Of a DNA stretch of 40,014 nucleotides, positions 22,221-30,147 are shown piece by piece. Each line of letters starts with the position of its first letter. Within the stretch, counting starts at the first letter, position 1. The DNA lies in the IMG/VR virus record IMGVR_UViG_3300047202_000109, positions 1 through 40,014 of that record, one strand, 5' to 3'. This DNA comes from a virus. The position numbers and the translations under genes were made by a program. A model generated the notes under the pieces. That model searched no databases, was not told where the DNA came from, and was given only the letters and a program-made list of their open reading frames with translations.

Positions 22221-22249
22221 ATACTAGCACAGGCCGCCTAATCTGTCAA
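22221..22249 (-). promoter_or_regulatory. Promoter of the structured RNA
   Basis: TTGACA (22244-22249), 17 bases, TAGTAT (22221-22226) on the minus strand, with TG before the -10 and the spacer GATTAGGC... shared with other phage promoters. Its start (about 22214) lies two bases before the first stem of the RNA. Confidence 0.8.
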
Positions 22250-22251
22250 GT

Positions 22252-22269
22252 CCCGCGCGCCAACGCGGG
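22252..22269. terminator. CCCGCG-N6-CGCGGG hairpin ending the late operon
   Basis: Perfect 6-bp arms (22252-22257 and 22264-22269) two bases from the -35 of the RNA promoter and just downstream of the holin gene. The arms are identical to those at 8825-8842 and 26-43. It may stop late transcription or be a protein site; no U run is present. Confidence 0.5.
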
Positions 22270-22284
22270 GCAAGCCCCCGCCGG

Positions 22285-22626
22285 CTACCGCCCCAGGCCG
22301 CCCACGCGCTGTAGCCCAGCCTTGCCCGCCACGTACATCAGCGTCGCCCACGCCGCTATCGCCACCGCCTGCAACGCCACCCAGGCATAGTCCGCCGGCG
22401 GCGGCGCCGTGCTCAGCACCTGCGCGATGACCGCCAGCACGCCGGCGATGATAGGCGCGAACAGGATGGCATAGCGGTCGACGATGCCCTGCCCGGGCGC
22501 CGTCTGCTTCTTGAGCCACGCCCGGACGACCTGCTCAGCCACCTTTGCCACCTGCACCAGAACGAGCACCGCACCGCCGGACGCCAGCCAGCGGACGAAC
22601 TGGTCCCACGTGATGAACTCTGGCAT
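22285..22626 (-). CDS. Putative holin
   Basis: 113 residues with three membrane segments (about 14-30, 52-71 and 80-100) separated by a charged loop (RAWLKKQTAPGQGIVDR). ATG 22624-22626 follows AGGAGG. Size, topology and position at the end of the tail module fit a class I holin, which forms membrane lesions to trigger lysis. No endolysin gene is adjacent, so the assignment is by topology and context. A superinfection-immunity membrane protein is an alternative. Confidence 0.65.
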   Translation of the reverse strand: MPEFITWDQFVRWLASGGAVLVLVQVAKVAEQVVRAWLKKQTAPGQGIVDRYAILFAPIIAGVLAVIAQVLSTAPPPADYAWVALQAVAIAAWATLMYVAGKAGLQRVGGLGR

Positions 22627-22644
22627 TGCTGCCCTCCTTGTGCG

Positions 22645-22899
22645 TTAGTGAGCCTGCTCAGGCTCCCAGACGGGAAGGGGTCCCCCCGTCGTGTACCAGT
22701 CGACCTTGACGTGCGTGGCAAACCCGACGTCGCTCGGATACGACGTCGCATAGCTGTGTGGCCCTTTGTGCTGCGCCTTGCCCTGGCAGCGGTGTGCGCT
22801 GATACCGGATCCGTGCTCCACCACCAGCACAAGCCCGTACGGGCACCGCCCGCCGTCCGGCTCATGCGCCCAATCCATCAGAACAGTGAAAGCCAACAT
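22645..22899 (-). CDS. Hypothetical protein (84 aa)
   Basis: 84 residues from ATG 22897-22899 with AGGGGGGG upstream. Contains MDWAHEPDGGRCPYGL, HRCQGKAQHKGPHSYATSYPSD and DWYTTGG; two Cys and several His might bind metal. No membrane segment. It lies in the lysis/tail-end region next to the holin, but no hydrolase motif is visible. Function unknown. Confidence 0.7.
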   Translation of the reverse strand: MLAFTVLMDWAHEPDGGRCPYGLVLVVEHGSGISAHRCQGKAQHKGPHSYATSYPSDVGFATHVKVDWYTTGGPLPVWEPEQAH

Positions 22900-22909
22900 A
22901 TGACCCCCC

Positions 22910-23971
22910 CTAGGGCTTCCTGAACGGGGCCAGGATGACATAGCCACGCCCCGGGCTGACCGTCAGGTCGTGCTGCATGTTCCAGGCCGGAACGAGGCCC
23001 TCGAGCGTGATGGCCAGCGTGTAGGACAGCACACTGACCTCATAGCCGCCGGCTGGCAGCGTCAGCGTCACGACGCCCGCCCGGCCCGTCCACACCGATT
23101 CGCCCCACGGCAGCAAGCCCCGTGACATAAAGAGCACGCTGGCGTCAACCGGCGCCGCTCCCGCCTCATAGACGCCGTCATCCTCGACGTCATACCACGC
23201 CCGCACCACGATCTCCCCCTGCAGCGGCGTCGGCGTTGCTGGACAGATGACGGCCGTCGGCTGCACCGTGGGCGTCGGACTATAGGCAACTACAGGCGTC
23301 GGCGTCCCCGTCGGCGTGGGTGTTGCCTCCGCCGTCCTGGTCGGCACGATGGTCGGCGTCGGCGTGTTGGTCGGCCAGGAGTGTGGCGTGACGCCGATCG
23401 CCGACAGCTTCGGGTTGCCGGACCGGCTGTGCAGCTCGACGGTCAGAGCGCCGTCAATCACCGTCGCGCCCCGCCAGACGATGTCGTACGCCACGTAGCG
23501 CCCCGCCTGCTGCATCAGGTCCAGCGTCTCCAGGGTTCGCCCCTCGATGATGACGTCGAAGACCCTGTCCCCCACGTAGGTCTGCGGGTAGATCTCGGCG
23601 AAGCGCAGCCAGACCTCGTAGTCGCCGTTCGGCAGCGTGAAGGTGTAGCGCCCATCACCGATCCAGTAGCGCTCCGTCTGATAGAGCTGGGTGTCCGTTG
23701 TCCTGCGGATAGGCGTCGCGTTGGTATAGGTCAGGCCGCCCGTGAAGCCCCATCCGCCTGCCGTGAACGCACGGTCCGCCTGCCAGACGCGGCCCTGGGC
23801 ATCGGTGTATGCCCTGGCGCTGCCGGCGTTGACGTACCAGTCACCGCCGGCCGCAACCGTCACCGGCGCTGCCCGATGCCCGATGGGCCGCAGGCGCCAA
23901 CCGGCCAGGAAAGCCACAACGAATATCGTGACGAGCAGGCCGACAAGGCAGCCCCTAGTTAGCTTTACCAT
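22910..23971 (-). CDS. Membrane-anchored malectin-domain protein
   Basis: 353 residues. An N-terminal basic stretch and hydrophobic segment (about 8-25) act as signal anchor. A malectin domain (about 40-198) shows YVNAGSARAYTDAQGRVWQADRAF, YQTERYWIGDGRYTFTLPNGDYEVWLRFAEIYPQTYVGDRVFDVIIEG and SGNPKLSAIGV, matching the family order. A Thr/Pro linker (about 200-250, TPTPT repeats) leads to a beta-sandwich Cna-B-like C-terminus (about 253-350) with EGEIVVRAWYDVEDDGVYEAG. Malectin binds diglucosides. The product would be a surface lectin displayed by the infected cell. Possible roles: host receptor masking, wall attachment for lysis, or biofilm/adhesion. It overlaps the upstream gene by 17 bases. 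Confidence 0.82.
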   Translation of the reverse strand: MVKLTRGCLVGLLVTIFVVAFLAGWRLRPIGHRAAPVTVAAGGDWYVNAGSARAYTDAQGRVWQADRAFTAGGWGFTGGLTYTNATPIRRTTDTQLYQTERYWIGDGRYTFTLPNGDYEVWLRFAEIYPQTYVGDRVFDVIIEGRTLETLDLMQQAGRYVAYDIVWRGATVIDGALTVELHSRSGNPKLSAIGVTPHSWPTNTPTPTIVPTRTAEATPTPTGTPTPVVAYSPTPTVQPTAVICPATPTPLQGEIVVRAWYDVEDDGVYEAGAAPVDASVLFMSRGLLPWGESVWTGRAGVVTLTLPAGGYEVSVLSYTLAITLEGLVPAWNMQHDLTVSPGRGYVILAPFRKP

Positions 23972-24347
23972 GCCGCCCCTGCTCGGTGGCCACGCGGTGC
24001 TCCTGTACCTCGTGCATCACGGTGGCCAGGCAATCCGTATTCTTCTGCAGACCGGCGCAGATGTCCCTGACCGCATCCGTCATGACCCCCTCGACCCGCT
24101 CCCGTTCCTTCAGGGTCACGTTGTTGGCGTCTTGGAATTGCTGGATGACCGTCGCGGCGTCCTTCACGACGCCGATGATGGTGTTCTTGTCATCCCGTTG
24201 CGCCTGGCCCCACTCCTCGACTTTCCCCGTCCAGGTCTTGTTCGCCTCGAGCTGCCATTTGATGAGCTGCGCTATAATCCAGGCCATCGCCAGGATCGCG
24301 ACGACGCCCAGACTCAGGTCTCGCAGGTCGCTTATAGTTCCCGTCAT
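23955..24347 (-). CDS. Membrane-anchored coiled-coil protein
   Basis: 130 residues with an N-terminal membrane segment (about 12-29, LGVVAILAMAWIIAQLI) then a long helical, charged region (about 35-130) likely to form a coiled coil outside or inside the membrane. This layout resembles holin-associated or XkdX/Bhl-type phage membrane proteins but no family is certain. ATG 24345-24347 follows GGGAGGAG. It overlaps the malectin gene, implying joint expression. Confidence 0.7.
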   Translation of the reverse strand: MTGTISDLRDLSLGVVAILAMAWIIAQLIKWQLEANKTWTGKVEEWGQAQRDDKNTIIGVVKDAATVIQQFQDANNVTLKERERVEGVMTDAVRDICAGLQKNTDCLATVMHEVQEHRVATEQGRHGKAN

Positions 24348-24357
24348 GTGCTCCTCC

Positions 24358-26508
24358 CTACAACCGTAGCCAGTCGGTGCCGCCGTCCGACATCACGCGG
24401 GCCACCTCGTAGGCTGCCAGGCTGATATCGCCGGGCGTCGCGTCGATCGTGTCGGCGCCGGCTGGGTGCACGGCTATCGTCGCCGCCGTGCGGCTCTTGA
24501 TGATGTAGATGCGTCCGCCCAGCCCGCTGGCTGCCGGCAGGTTGACCGTCGCGTCCAGCGTCCCCGCCATGATGACCGCCGAGTGCACTGTCCCCAGCGT
24601 GGCCACCGTCCCATACTGCACGGTCTCCGGCAGCCACAGCCCGCCGCCGGTGACCTTGACGCCGCTGGCGAACTGCTGCGCCTGCGCCGTGGCGCCGGCT
24701 CGGCTGCCGGTTATCAGCACGGACGCCTGCGCCAGCTCGGCCAGGGCGCCCTCGACCGTCGTGGCCGTTATCAGGTTGCCGGCATCCACGATGGGCATGT
24801 CGTCCGCCCCGACCTGGGCGGCCCCCGTCCCCCAGTCGACGTGCGTGTCCTTGACCGCGTCCGTGCCCAGTCCGCCGCCGGTGCCGCCGGCCACCGACGT
24901 GTTGGTGCCACTGACGGCCAGGTTGCTGCCCGCCCCCGCGTTGGGAGCGATGCCGGCCAGGCTCGAGCGGAAGGCCTTGTCCAGACGCACCAGGAACTCG
25001 TTCTGGACGCTGTTCAGCTCGACCTCCGCCTGCAGATCGCAGGGCCCCTGCGCCTCCTTGGCAGCGATGCCCAAGATGCGGTAGTCGCCGACGAATTCAC
25101 CGACCGCCACGACCTTGACCGTGTCGCCCACCTTGTAGTCGAAGAACGGGAAGTGCGGCGTGGTCGTGAGCTTGCACTTGATTGACTTCTGCCCGTTCTT
25201 CACGGCCGTCAGGAACAGGCTGGCCGCCTGGCTGAGCTGCCCGCTGTCCGCCGTGTTGCCGACCGACAGGTACGCCTCCCGCCGCCCATAGTCACCTATG
25301 CTCGTCGTGTCCGTCGCCTCGATGAAGAGACCCTGCCCCTCGGCCAGAACGACCCCGGCGAGGTCGTGCCCCTCGTCCATCGTGGTGCACTCGAGCATGT
25401 TCCAGGCTTTGCGGAAGATGACACTCAGGGTCAGATCGTCGCCCAGCGCCTGGTAGCAATCGAGCCGCCGATCGGGCCGCACAATGAAGTCGAGGCCCAG
25501 GGCCGCCAGTTGCCGCATCACCTCGAGCATGGTCTGGCCGGCCTTGTACTTCAGGTAGACGGAGTCGCTCCAGGCCTGGCCGTCGGTGTCATAGGTCGTG
25601 TTAAAGGTCAGATGCAGATCGCCGCCGCCCCGCAGGATGAACTCGTTCCATAGGCTGATGAAGATCTCGGCCTTTTTCTTGCCGTCGAACGCCCGCTCTG
25701 CCGTGTTCGGATCCGCCAGGTTGGCCGGATAGACGAGCGCCTTGTCCAACAGGCCGATAAGCCCACGCCCGCTGACCTTGTTGACCCGGGCCGCGACCTC
25801 GCCCTGCCCGACCACGACTTCCTCGTTGTTCTCGATGACCCAGGCGCCGATGTGGGTGTTGCGGTACCGCATGCGAACAATGTTGCCCTTCTTGAGCGCG
25901 GCCCCACTGTTGGCCAACACCTTGGCGTCGTTGGCGTAGATGTCGAAGCTGCCGCCGCCGGCGTCGTCCTTGGTCTCGATGTAGCTGACATTGGAGGCAT
26001 TGTCGAGCTGGCAGATGTACTGGTCGATGCGGTCGTAGACGTGCACCTCCCAGCAGTTGAGCACCGTCGCCGGCCGCCCGACGTAGCCCTCGACCTGTAG
26101 GCTGACCGCCGTCACGCGCGCCGGAACCTCGCGGCTGACGTCCAGGCTGACGCCCGCCTGCGTCACGTTCGCCGGCACGATGCGCTGGACGTCGATGCCT
26201 GCGCCGGCCTGCGTCACGTTCGCCGGAACGTCCAGGCTGACGTCCGCCAGGATGCCCGCCTGGGTGACGTTGACCGGAACCTCAGCCGAGGAGTCGAACT
26301 GCAAGGCGACCTGCGTCAGCCGGGCGTCACCCTCACCGCCCAGCCAGGCGGTAACAGATCCGCCAGAATAGGACGTGCCTGCTGCGTGCGCCGCCACCGC
26401 CAGCCACATGACGGCCGTGCCGGCGGAGACCGCCGTACCGTGGGCCTCTGGTCCGGCCTCCTCCGCCGCTGCAGCAAGGTAGGCGAGCAGGTGCCTCGTG
26501 TACGCCAT
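24358..26508 (-). CDS. Tail protein with Gp37-like domain (716 aa)
   Basis: 716 residues. The N-terminal region ends in four repeated segments (about 70-146) of the type VP-NVTQAG...-DV. A central domain (about 148-520) resembles the siphovirus ReqiPepy6 Gp37-like tail protein: WEVHVYDR, then NNEEVVVGQGEV, GRGLIGLLDKAL, EVMRQLAALGLDFIVR. The C-terminal 190 residues are Gly/Ala-rich, ending in a beta-rich knob (IYIIKSRTAATIAVHPAGADTI) like phage fibre ends. It is probably the tail-tip/fibre protein. Large enough to be the receptor-facing component. Confidence 0.8.
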   Translation of the reverse strand: MAYTRHLLAYLAAAAEEAGPEAHGTAVSAGTAVMWLAVAAHAAGTSYSGGSVTAWLGGEGDARLTQVALQFDSSAEVPVNVTQAGILADVSLDVPANVTQAGAGIDVQRIVPANVTQAGVSLDVSREVPARVTAVSLQVEGYVGRPATVLNCWEVHVYDRIDQYICQLDNASNVSYIETKDDAGGGSFDIYANDAKVLANSGAALKKGNIVRMRYRNTHIGAWVIENNEEVVVGQGEVAARVNKVSGRGLIGLLDKALVYPANLADPNTAERAFDGKKKAEIFISLWNEFILRGGGDLHLTFNTTYDTDGQAWSDSVYLKYKAGQTMLEVMRQLAALGLDFIVRPDRRLDCYQALGDDLTLSVIFRKAWNMLECTTMDEGHDLAGVVLAEGQGLFIEATDTTSIGDYGRREAYLSVGNTADSGQLSQAASLFLTAVKNGQKSIKCKLTTTPHFPFFDYKVGDTVKVVAVGEFVGDYRILGIAAKEAQGPCDLQAEVELNSVQNEFLVRLDKAFRSSLAGIAPNAGAGSNLAVSGTNTSVAGGTGGGLGTDAVKDTHVDWGTGAAQVGADDMPIVDAGNLITATTVEGALAELAQASVLITGSRAGATAQAQQFASGVKVTGGGLWLPETVQYGTVATLGTVHSAVIMAGTLDATVNLPAASGLGGRIYIIKSRTAATIAVHPAGADTIDATPGDISLAAYEVARVMSDGGTDWLRL

Positions 26509-26517
26509 GCGCTCCGC

Positions 26518-26844
26518 CTATATGAATAACAACGCCCAGGGGAAGTCCCGCCCCGTTCCGGCCGTCTGCTTGAGCGTCACCTTGCACTCGATGTCACAGG
26601 GGACGGGTGGGCTGTACTTGTTCGGCTCGCCCTGCGCATGCGAGAAGGCAGCGTAGTAGACCACGCGCGCCGTTCCGCCGGTGAGCACCTTCGTATAGAC
26701 GCGCAGCTCCAGGATATCGCCGTTGACCATGGCGCCGGTATCGACGGCCAGCACGTAGGTGCCATTGTCCGTCTTGGTGGCCAGCACGTGCTCCGTCGAG
26801 ATGACGGCCGTCTGCGTTCCCGAAGCCGAGAGAGTCCAGGCCAT
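26518..26844 (-). CDS. Small tail structural protein (108 aa)
   Basis: 108 residues, strand-rich (TQTAVISTEHVLATKTDNGTYVLAVDTGAMVNGDILELRVYTKVLTGG). It begins MAWTLSASG and is flanked by large tail genes, so a virion tail part such as a tip or fibre-attachment protein is likely. ATG 26842-26844 has GAGGT nearby. Similar small proteins with the ALAVDTGAM pattern accompany receptor-binding genes. Confidence 0.75.
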   Translation of the reverse strand: MAWTLSASGTQTAVISTEHVLATKTDNGTYVLAVDTGAMVNGDILELRVYTKVLTGGTARVVYYAAFSHAQGEPNKYSPPVPCDIECKVTLKQTAGTGRDFPWALLFI

Positions 26845-26852
26845 GGCTCACC

Positions 26853-27674
26853 TCACGTTAATGCATATAAGACTGCGTCGAAGAGCCTGTCAGATGCGTC
26901 GTTAATCGAGCATTGCGCCCGGATAGCGATGCGCGTCCCCGCAGGAACGTCTACTGGAATCGGCCCAGTGTAGAATGGGACGACGGCGTTGTTCACATTG
27001 TTGATGTAGACGTCGGGCACTAAGACGACCTCACTAGCCGCCGCCCCCACGCCGATGTCTACGAGCCAGCCAGTCAGGACCCTACTGAAGTTGCCGCCGC
27101 AGCCGACGCCCAGGATCAGCCCCCTGATGTGCTCTGCGCACGCCGCAGACAATTCGACCCAAGCACCTTCAGTGTTGACGGTCCCACCCGGATCGATGGA
27201 CGTGCCTCCACTATCAGCAGTGGCGGCGCCATAGGTGCTGGCGGGAATGAGGTCGGCGTGGTGCGGCCAGCACGTGGTCGAAAGGTGCATATTCACGTAG
27301 ACGCTTCTGTCGGACGTGCTGTTGACTTGCCCCCTCATCGCGATGCGTGTGCCCGCGGGAATCCTCACCGGTATCTGCACGGTCTGCATGGCAACGAAAA
27401 TTGCGTTGACCTCGGACAATATCAGGTCGGAAACAAGGACGACCTCGCTACCGGCTGCGCCAACGCCTATGTCTAACAGCATGTCGTAGCCGCCATTTGC
27501 CAGGGTGAGTGTAATCATCCGTACGGGATACGGTGTGGAGGCCACGATCTCGTTCCACGCCCCCTTCGCATTGTTCTTTAGCGTGCTAAAGCCCAAGGCG
27601 CCGATGGAGACGTGGCTGTGCCCATAGGAGGGGACGTAGGAATGCCCCAGAGAGTAGACAGGCCAATCAGCCAT
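26853..27674 (-). CDS. Receptor-facing tail protein with two repeated domains, copy 1
   Basis: 273 residues from ATG 27672-27674 (TAATG overlap with its upstream paralogue; GGAG at seven bases). Two copies of a 120-residue domain are visible, each containing GAW-E followed by DIGVGAAGSEVVLV and VPAGTRIA. Beta-rich; probably a tail-fibre or baseplate decoration. The longer frame to 27944 is a shadow of the paralogous gene. Confidence 0.75.
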   Translation of the reverse strand: MADWPVYSLGHSYVPSYGHSHVSIGALGFSTLKNNAKGAWNEIVASTPYPVRMITLTLANGGYDMLLDIGVGAAGSEVVLVSDLILSEVNAIFVAMQTVQIPVRIPAGTRIAMRGQVNSTSDRSVYVNMHLSTTCWPHHADLIPASTYGAATADSGGTSIDPGGTVNTEGAWVELSAACAEHIRGLILGVGCGGNFSRVLTGWLVDIGVGAAASEVVLVPDVYINNVNNAVVPFYTGPIPVDVPAGTRIAIRAQCSINDASDRLFDAVLYALT

Positions 27675-28510
27675 TAGCCAGCTCCTATGACGCTGACGTC
27701 CAGGACAGTGTTCTGTGCCGTGTTGCCCGCAGCTCGAGCGGACAGTCGAAGGCCTGCCGGGATGTCGACGATGAACGGGCCGAAGGCCACGGGCGTCAAA
27801 AGATCGGTGATGGAGTTGTTGTCGACCAGCATGTCCTCTACGACGACGATCTCGCTGCCGGCGTCGCCGATAGAAACGTCGATGATGAAGGCGGTGCAGC
27901 AGCCGGATGCACGGTTGAGCAACTGGCTGCCAACGAACACCCACAGCAAGCGGATAGGATGGAGCGTCGCGGCCGTAAGTTGCGAGTAGGCCCCCTTCGT
28001 GTTGGCGCTGGCGCCGGAGTCCACGCTGGCGCCGCCGCTATCTGCTTCGGCGGCGCCATAGGTGTCATACGTGTGCGGGACTGGCATCGAGCCTAAAGTG
28101 CCAGCGATGGCGTGCATCACCACGGTCAGCGTCGTGGTGCCACCCGTGCTGCATTGGCTGCGCATCGCTATGCGGGCGCCCGCAGGAATGTGGACCGGGA
28201 ATCGAAGTCCTGTCTGCCAGCAACCTATGCTAGCCGAGTTGCTTATCTGGATGTCGGAGATGATGACCTGCTCGCTGCCCTCTGCACCTACACCAATGTC
28301 CAGAAGGGCATCCCTGGCGGCCGTGCTCCTGAACGCGATGTTCACGAGGAGCCAGGCGATATCAAAAGGCGCCGCCGCAGAGAACTCGACCCACGCCCCT
28401 TTCGTGTTGGCGCTGGCGTGGGTCGGCACGGCCGTCCCCAGACTGGATGCCGACAGGCTTCCTAGCGCCGCGATCTGATTGGCGGCCGCACCGAAGGCAA
28501 ACTCCGCCAC
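27674..28510 (-). CDS. Receptor-facing tail protein with two repeated domains, copy 2
   Basis: 278 residues from GTG 28508-28510. Two copies of the same domain (about 20-135 and 150-278), containing NTKGAW/NTKGAY, DIGVGAEGSEQVIISD and IPAGARIAMRSQ. It is a paralogue of 26853-27674, produced by tandem duplication. Probably part of the adsorption apparatus. GTG start overlaps the upstream stop region with GGGGGTG nearby. Confidence 0.75.
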   Translation of the reverse strand: MAEFAFGAAANQIAALGSLSASSLGTAVPTHASANTKGAWVEFSAAAPFDIAWLLVNIAFRSTAARDALLDIGVGAEGSEQVIISDIQISNSASIGCWQTGLRFPVHIPAGARIAMRSQCSTGGTTTLTVVMHAIAGTLGSMPVPHTYDTYGAAEADSGGASVDSGASANTKGAYSQLTAATLHPIRLLWVFVGSQLLNRASGCCTAFIIDVSIGDAGSEIVVVEDMLVDNNSITDLLTPVAFGPFIVDIPAGLRLSARAAGNTAQNTVLDVSVIGAG

Positions 28511-28932
28511 TACGCCACCCCCATCGTCAGGTCGCCGGCGCCGATGTTGAGGCTGTCGTCCTCCGCTGGATCGCGCGCCGTCTCGAACTGCCAGCAGGCC
28601 ATGACGTACCCGACCGTCCCGATGCTCGTCGTGCACAGGAACAGGTAGCCGATCTCCGGCGGATCCGCCTCGAAGGGGCCGAACGTGACGAGGGCCGCGC
28701 TCGCCATCACTGACGGGTCACTGCCCGTCGCCGGATCCCAAGTCACCGGCTGGCGTGCGTAGCCCGCCGTCGTCAGCTCGACGGAGCCGTAGGCCGCCAG
28801 GTTCGCCGTGACGGAGCCGGCTGGCACCGCCGTCGCCAGCGCCAGGTACATCGCCGCCGACGCCGCTACGGCGTCGCCCAGCCCAGCCTGAACCGCCCTG
28901 TTTGCGCCGTATTGCGTGAGTCTGCCTGCCAT
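28510..28932 (-). CDS. Tail-module structural protein (140 aa)
   Basis: 140 residues from ATG 28930-28932. MAGRLTQYGANRAVQAGLGDAV, AMYLALATAVPA, TTAGYARQPVTWDPATG, FGPFEADPPEIGYLFLCTTS and GYVMACWQFETARDP follow the order of a small phage tail-associated family that occurs beside fibre genes. It may attach or trim the fibre. Site AAGGGGG is at good distance. The 28933-29058 gap after the preceding gene (127 bp) holds no clear gene. Confidence 0.75.
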   Translation of the reverse strand: MAGRLTQYGANRAVQAGLGDAVAASAAMYLALATAVPAGSVTANLAAYGSVELTTAGYARQPVTWDPATGSDPSVMASAALVTFGPFEADPPEIGYLFLCTTSIGTVGYVMACWQFETARDPAEDDSLNIGAGDLTMGVA

Positions 28933-29058
28933 GTTGCCCCCTTGCGCTGTACACAATCGCACGCAGCCGCCAGTGAGTTTGCACCGTCACCCGTCGAGGT
29001 GGATCCGCACCTGTGCACGATTGCACAATGTCGCGCTGAGCAGTTGCGTTTGCTCCAG

Positions 29059-30102
29059 CTAGGCCGGTATCTCGATGCCTGCCTGCAGAGCGTTCAGCGC
29101 CGTCAGGTCCCAGGCGCCGGCGCCGCTCGGCTGGCTGTAGTAGAAGACGCCGCCGTGCAGCACGTACGTATCCGTGAGCGACACTTCCGTCACCGTCCCA
29201 CCCTCGTAGTCGACCGTGCCCTGGCGCACCACGTCCACAAGCTCCTGGCTGCCCGACGTGATGACCGCCGACTGATAGACGACCTGCACGACGTCGATCG
29301 CCCCCACGTAGTCCGGGCAGGCCTCCAGGTTGAACAGCTCCAACGCCGCCGAGCCCGCCTGCACGAAGTCCGTCGTGTTGGCCGGCACATCGTCCACCAG
29401 CGACCAGTGCACCGTGCCCGCCGACGGCGTCCACTCCTGCACGTCGCCCTCGGCATTCGGCTTCAGCAGGAAGATGCCGCCCAGCCCTATCCACGTGTTC
29501 TGCTCAGCCCCCTCGTCGTTATTGATGGCCACGTCGTCCACGTCGAGCAATGTATAGTTGACGAGTGTCTGGTAGGGCCGGATCTGGAACGAGCGCACCG
29601 ACGCGTTGGCCGTGGCCTGCGTGTCGCCCGAGAAGGTGAGGTCAGTCACCGAGTTGATTTTCGTCGTGAACTCGCCGACCGAGTTGTCGACGGTGTACTT
29701 CCACTCGAGCACGTAATAGCGATCCGGCTGGATGACCAGGTAGCCATAGGCGATCGGCGTCCCCGTCCCCCCGCGCTTGAGCTGGAAAGTGTAGGTAGCG
29801 ACGTCGAACGACAGGCTCATCTGGCACGCACCGTCCTGGTCATAGAAGGTCAGCAGGTCGCTATCGCCGTCGTAGTTGTGGGTGTGCAGGTAGATGGCCA
29901 CGCGGCCAAAGATGGTGTTCTCGTTGGCGGAGAAGATGTGCGAGTGGCGGATCGTGCTCAAGCCGCCGCCCGTCAAGCGCAGGTTGTAGCTGCCGGTGCG
30001 CGGATTGTCCGTCACGGCCCCGCCGCCTGAGTTGAAGATGCCGGCGCCGTTCATCTCCTGCGTGGATCCCGTCTCCCAGCCAGCCATCAATATGCGTGCC
30101 AT
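29059..30102 (-). CDS. LamG-like jelly-roll tail protein (347 aa)
   Basis: 347 residues. The first half resembles a concanavalin-type jelly roll (GSYNLRLTGGG, IFGRVAIYLHTHNYDGDSDLLTFYDQDG, YYVLEWKYTVDNSVGEFTTKIN), as in LamG domains that bind sugars. The second half is a beta-rich tail (DVDDVAINNDEG, VQEWTPSAG). It lies between the distal tail protein and the fibre genes and is probably an adhesin of the tail tip. ATG 30100-30102 follows GGAGG. Confidence 0.75.
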   Translation of the reverse strand: MARILMAGWETGSTQEMNGAGIFNSGGGAVTDNPRTGSYNLRLTGGGLSTIRHSHIFSANENTIFGRVAIYLHTHNYDGDSDLLTFYDQDGACQMSLSFDVATYTFQLKRGGTGTPIAYGYLVIQPDRYYVLEWKYTVDNSVGEFTTKINSVTDLTFSGDTQATANASVRSFQIRPYQTLVNYTLLDVDDVAINNDEGAEQNTWIGLGGIFLLKPNAEGDVQEWTPSAGTVHWSLVDDVPANTTDFVQAGSAALELFNLEACPDYVGAIDVVQVVYQSAVITSGSQELVDVVRQGTVDYEGGTVTEVSLTDTYVLHGGVFYYSQPSGAGAWDLTALNALQAGIEIPA

Positions 30103-30147
30103 GTGCGCCTCCGTTTCGATCCTCGCCCGCCTGCAGGCAGGCTGCCA

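Noticed and set aside
22048-22230. 47- to 60-residue frame within the structured RNA
   Set aside because: No ribosome site precedes its ATG, the translation is low-complexity Ser/Pro/Gly, and every stem is preserved across it. RNA is the better explanation.
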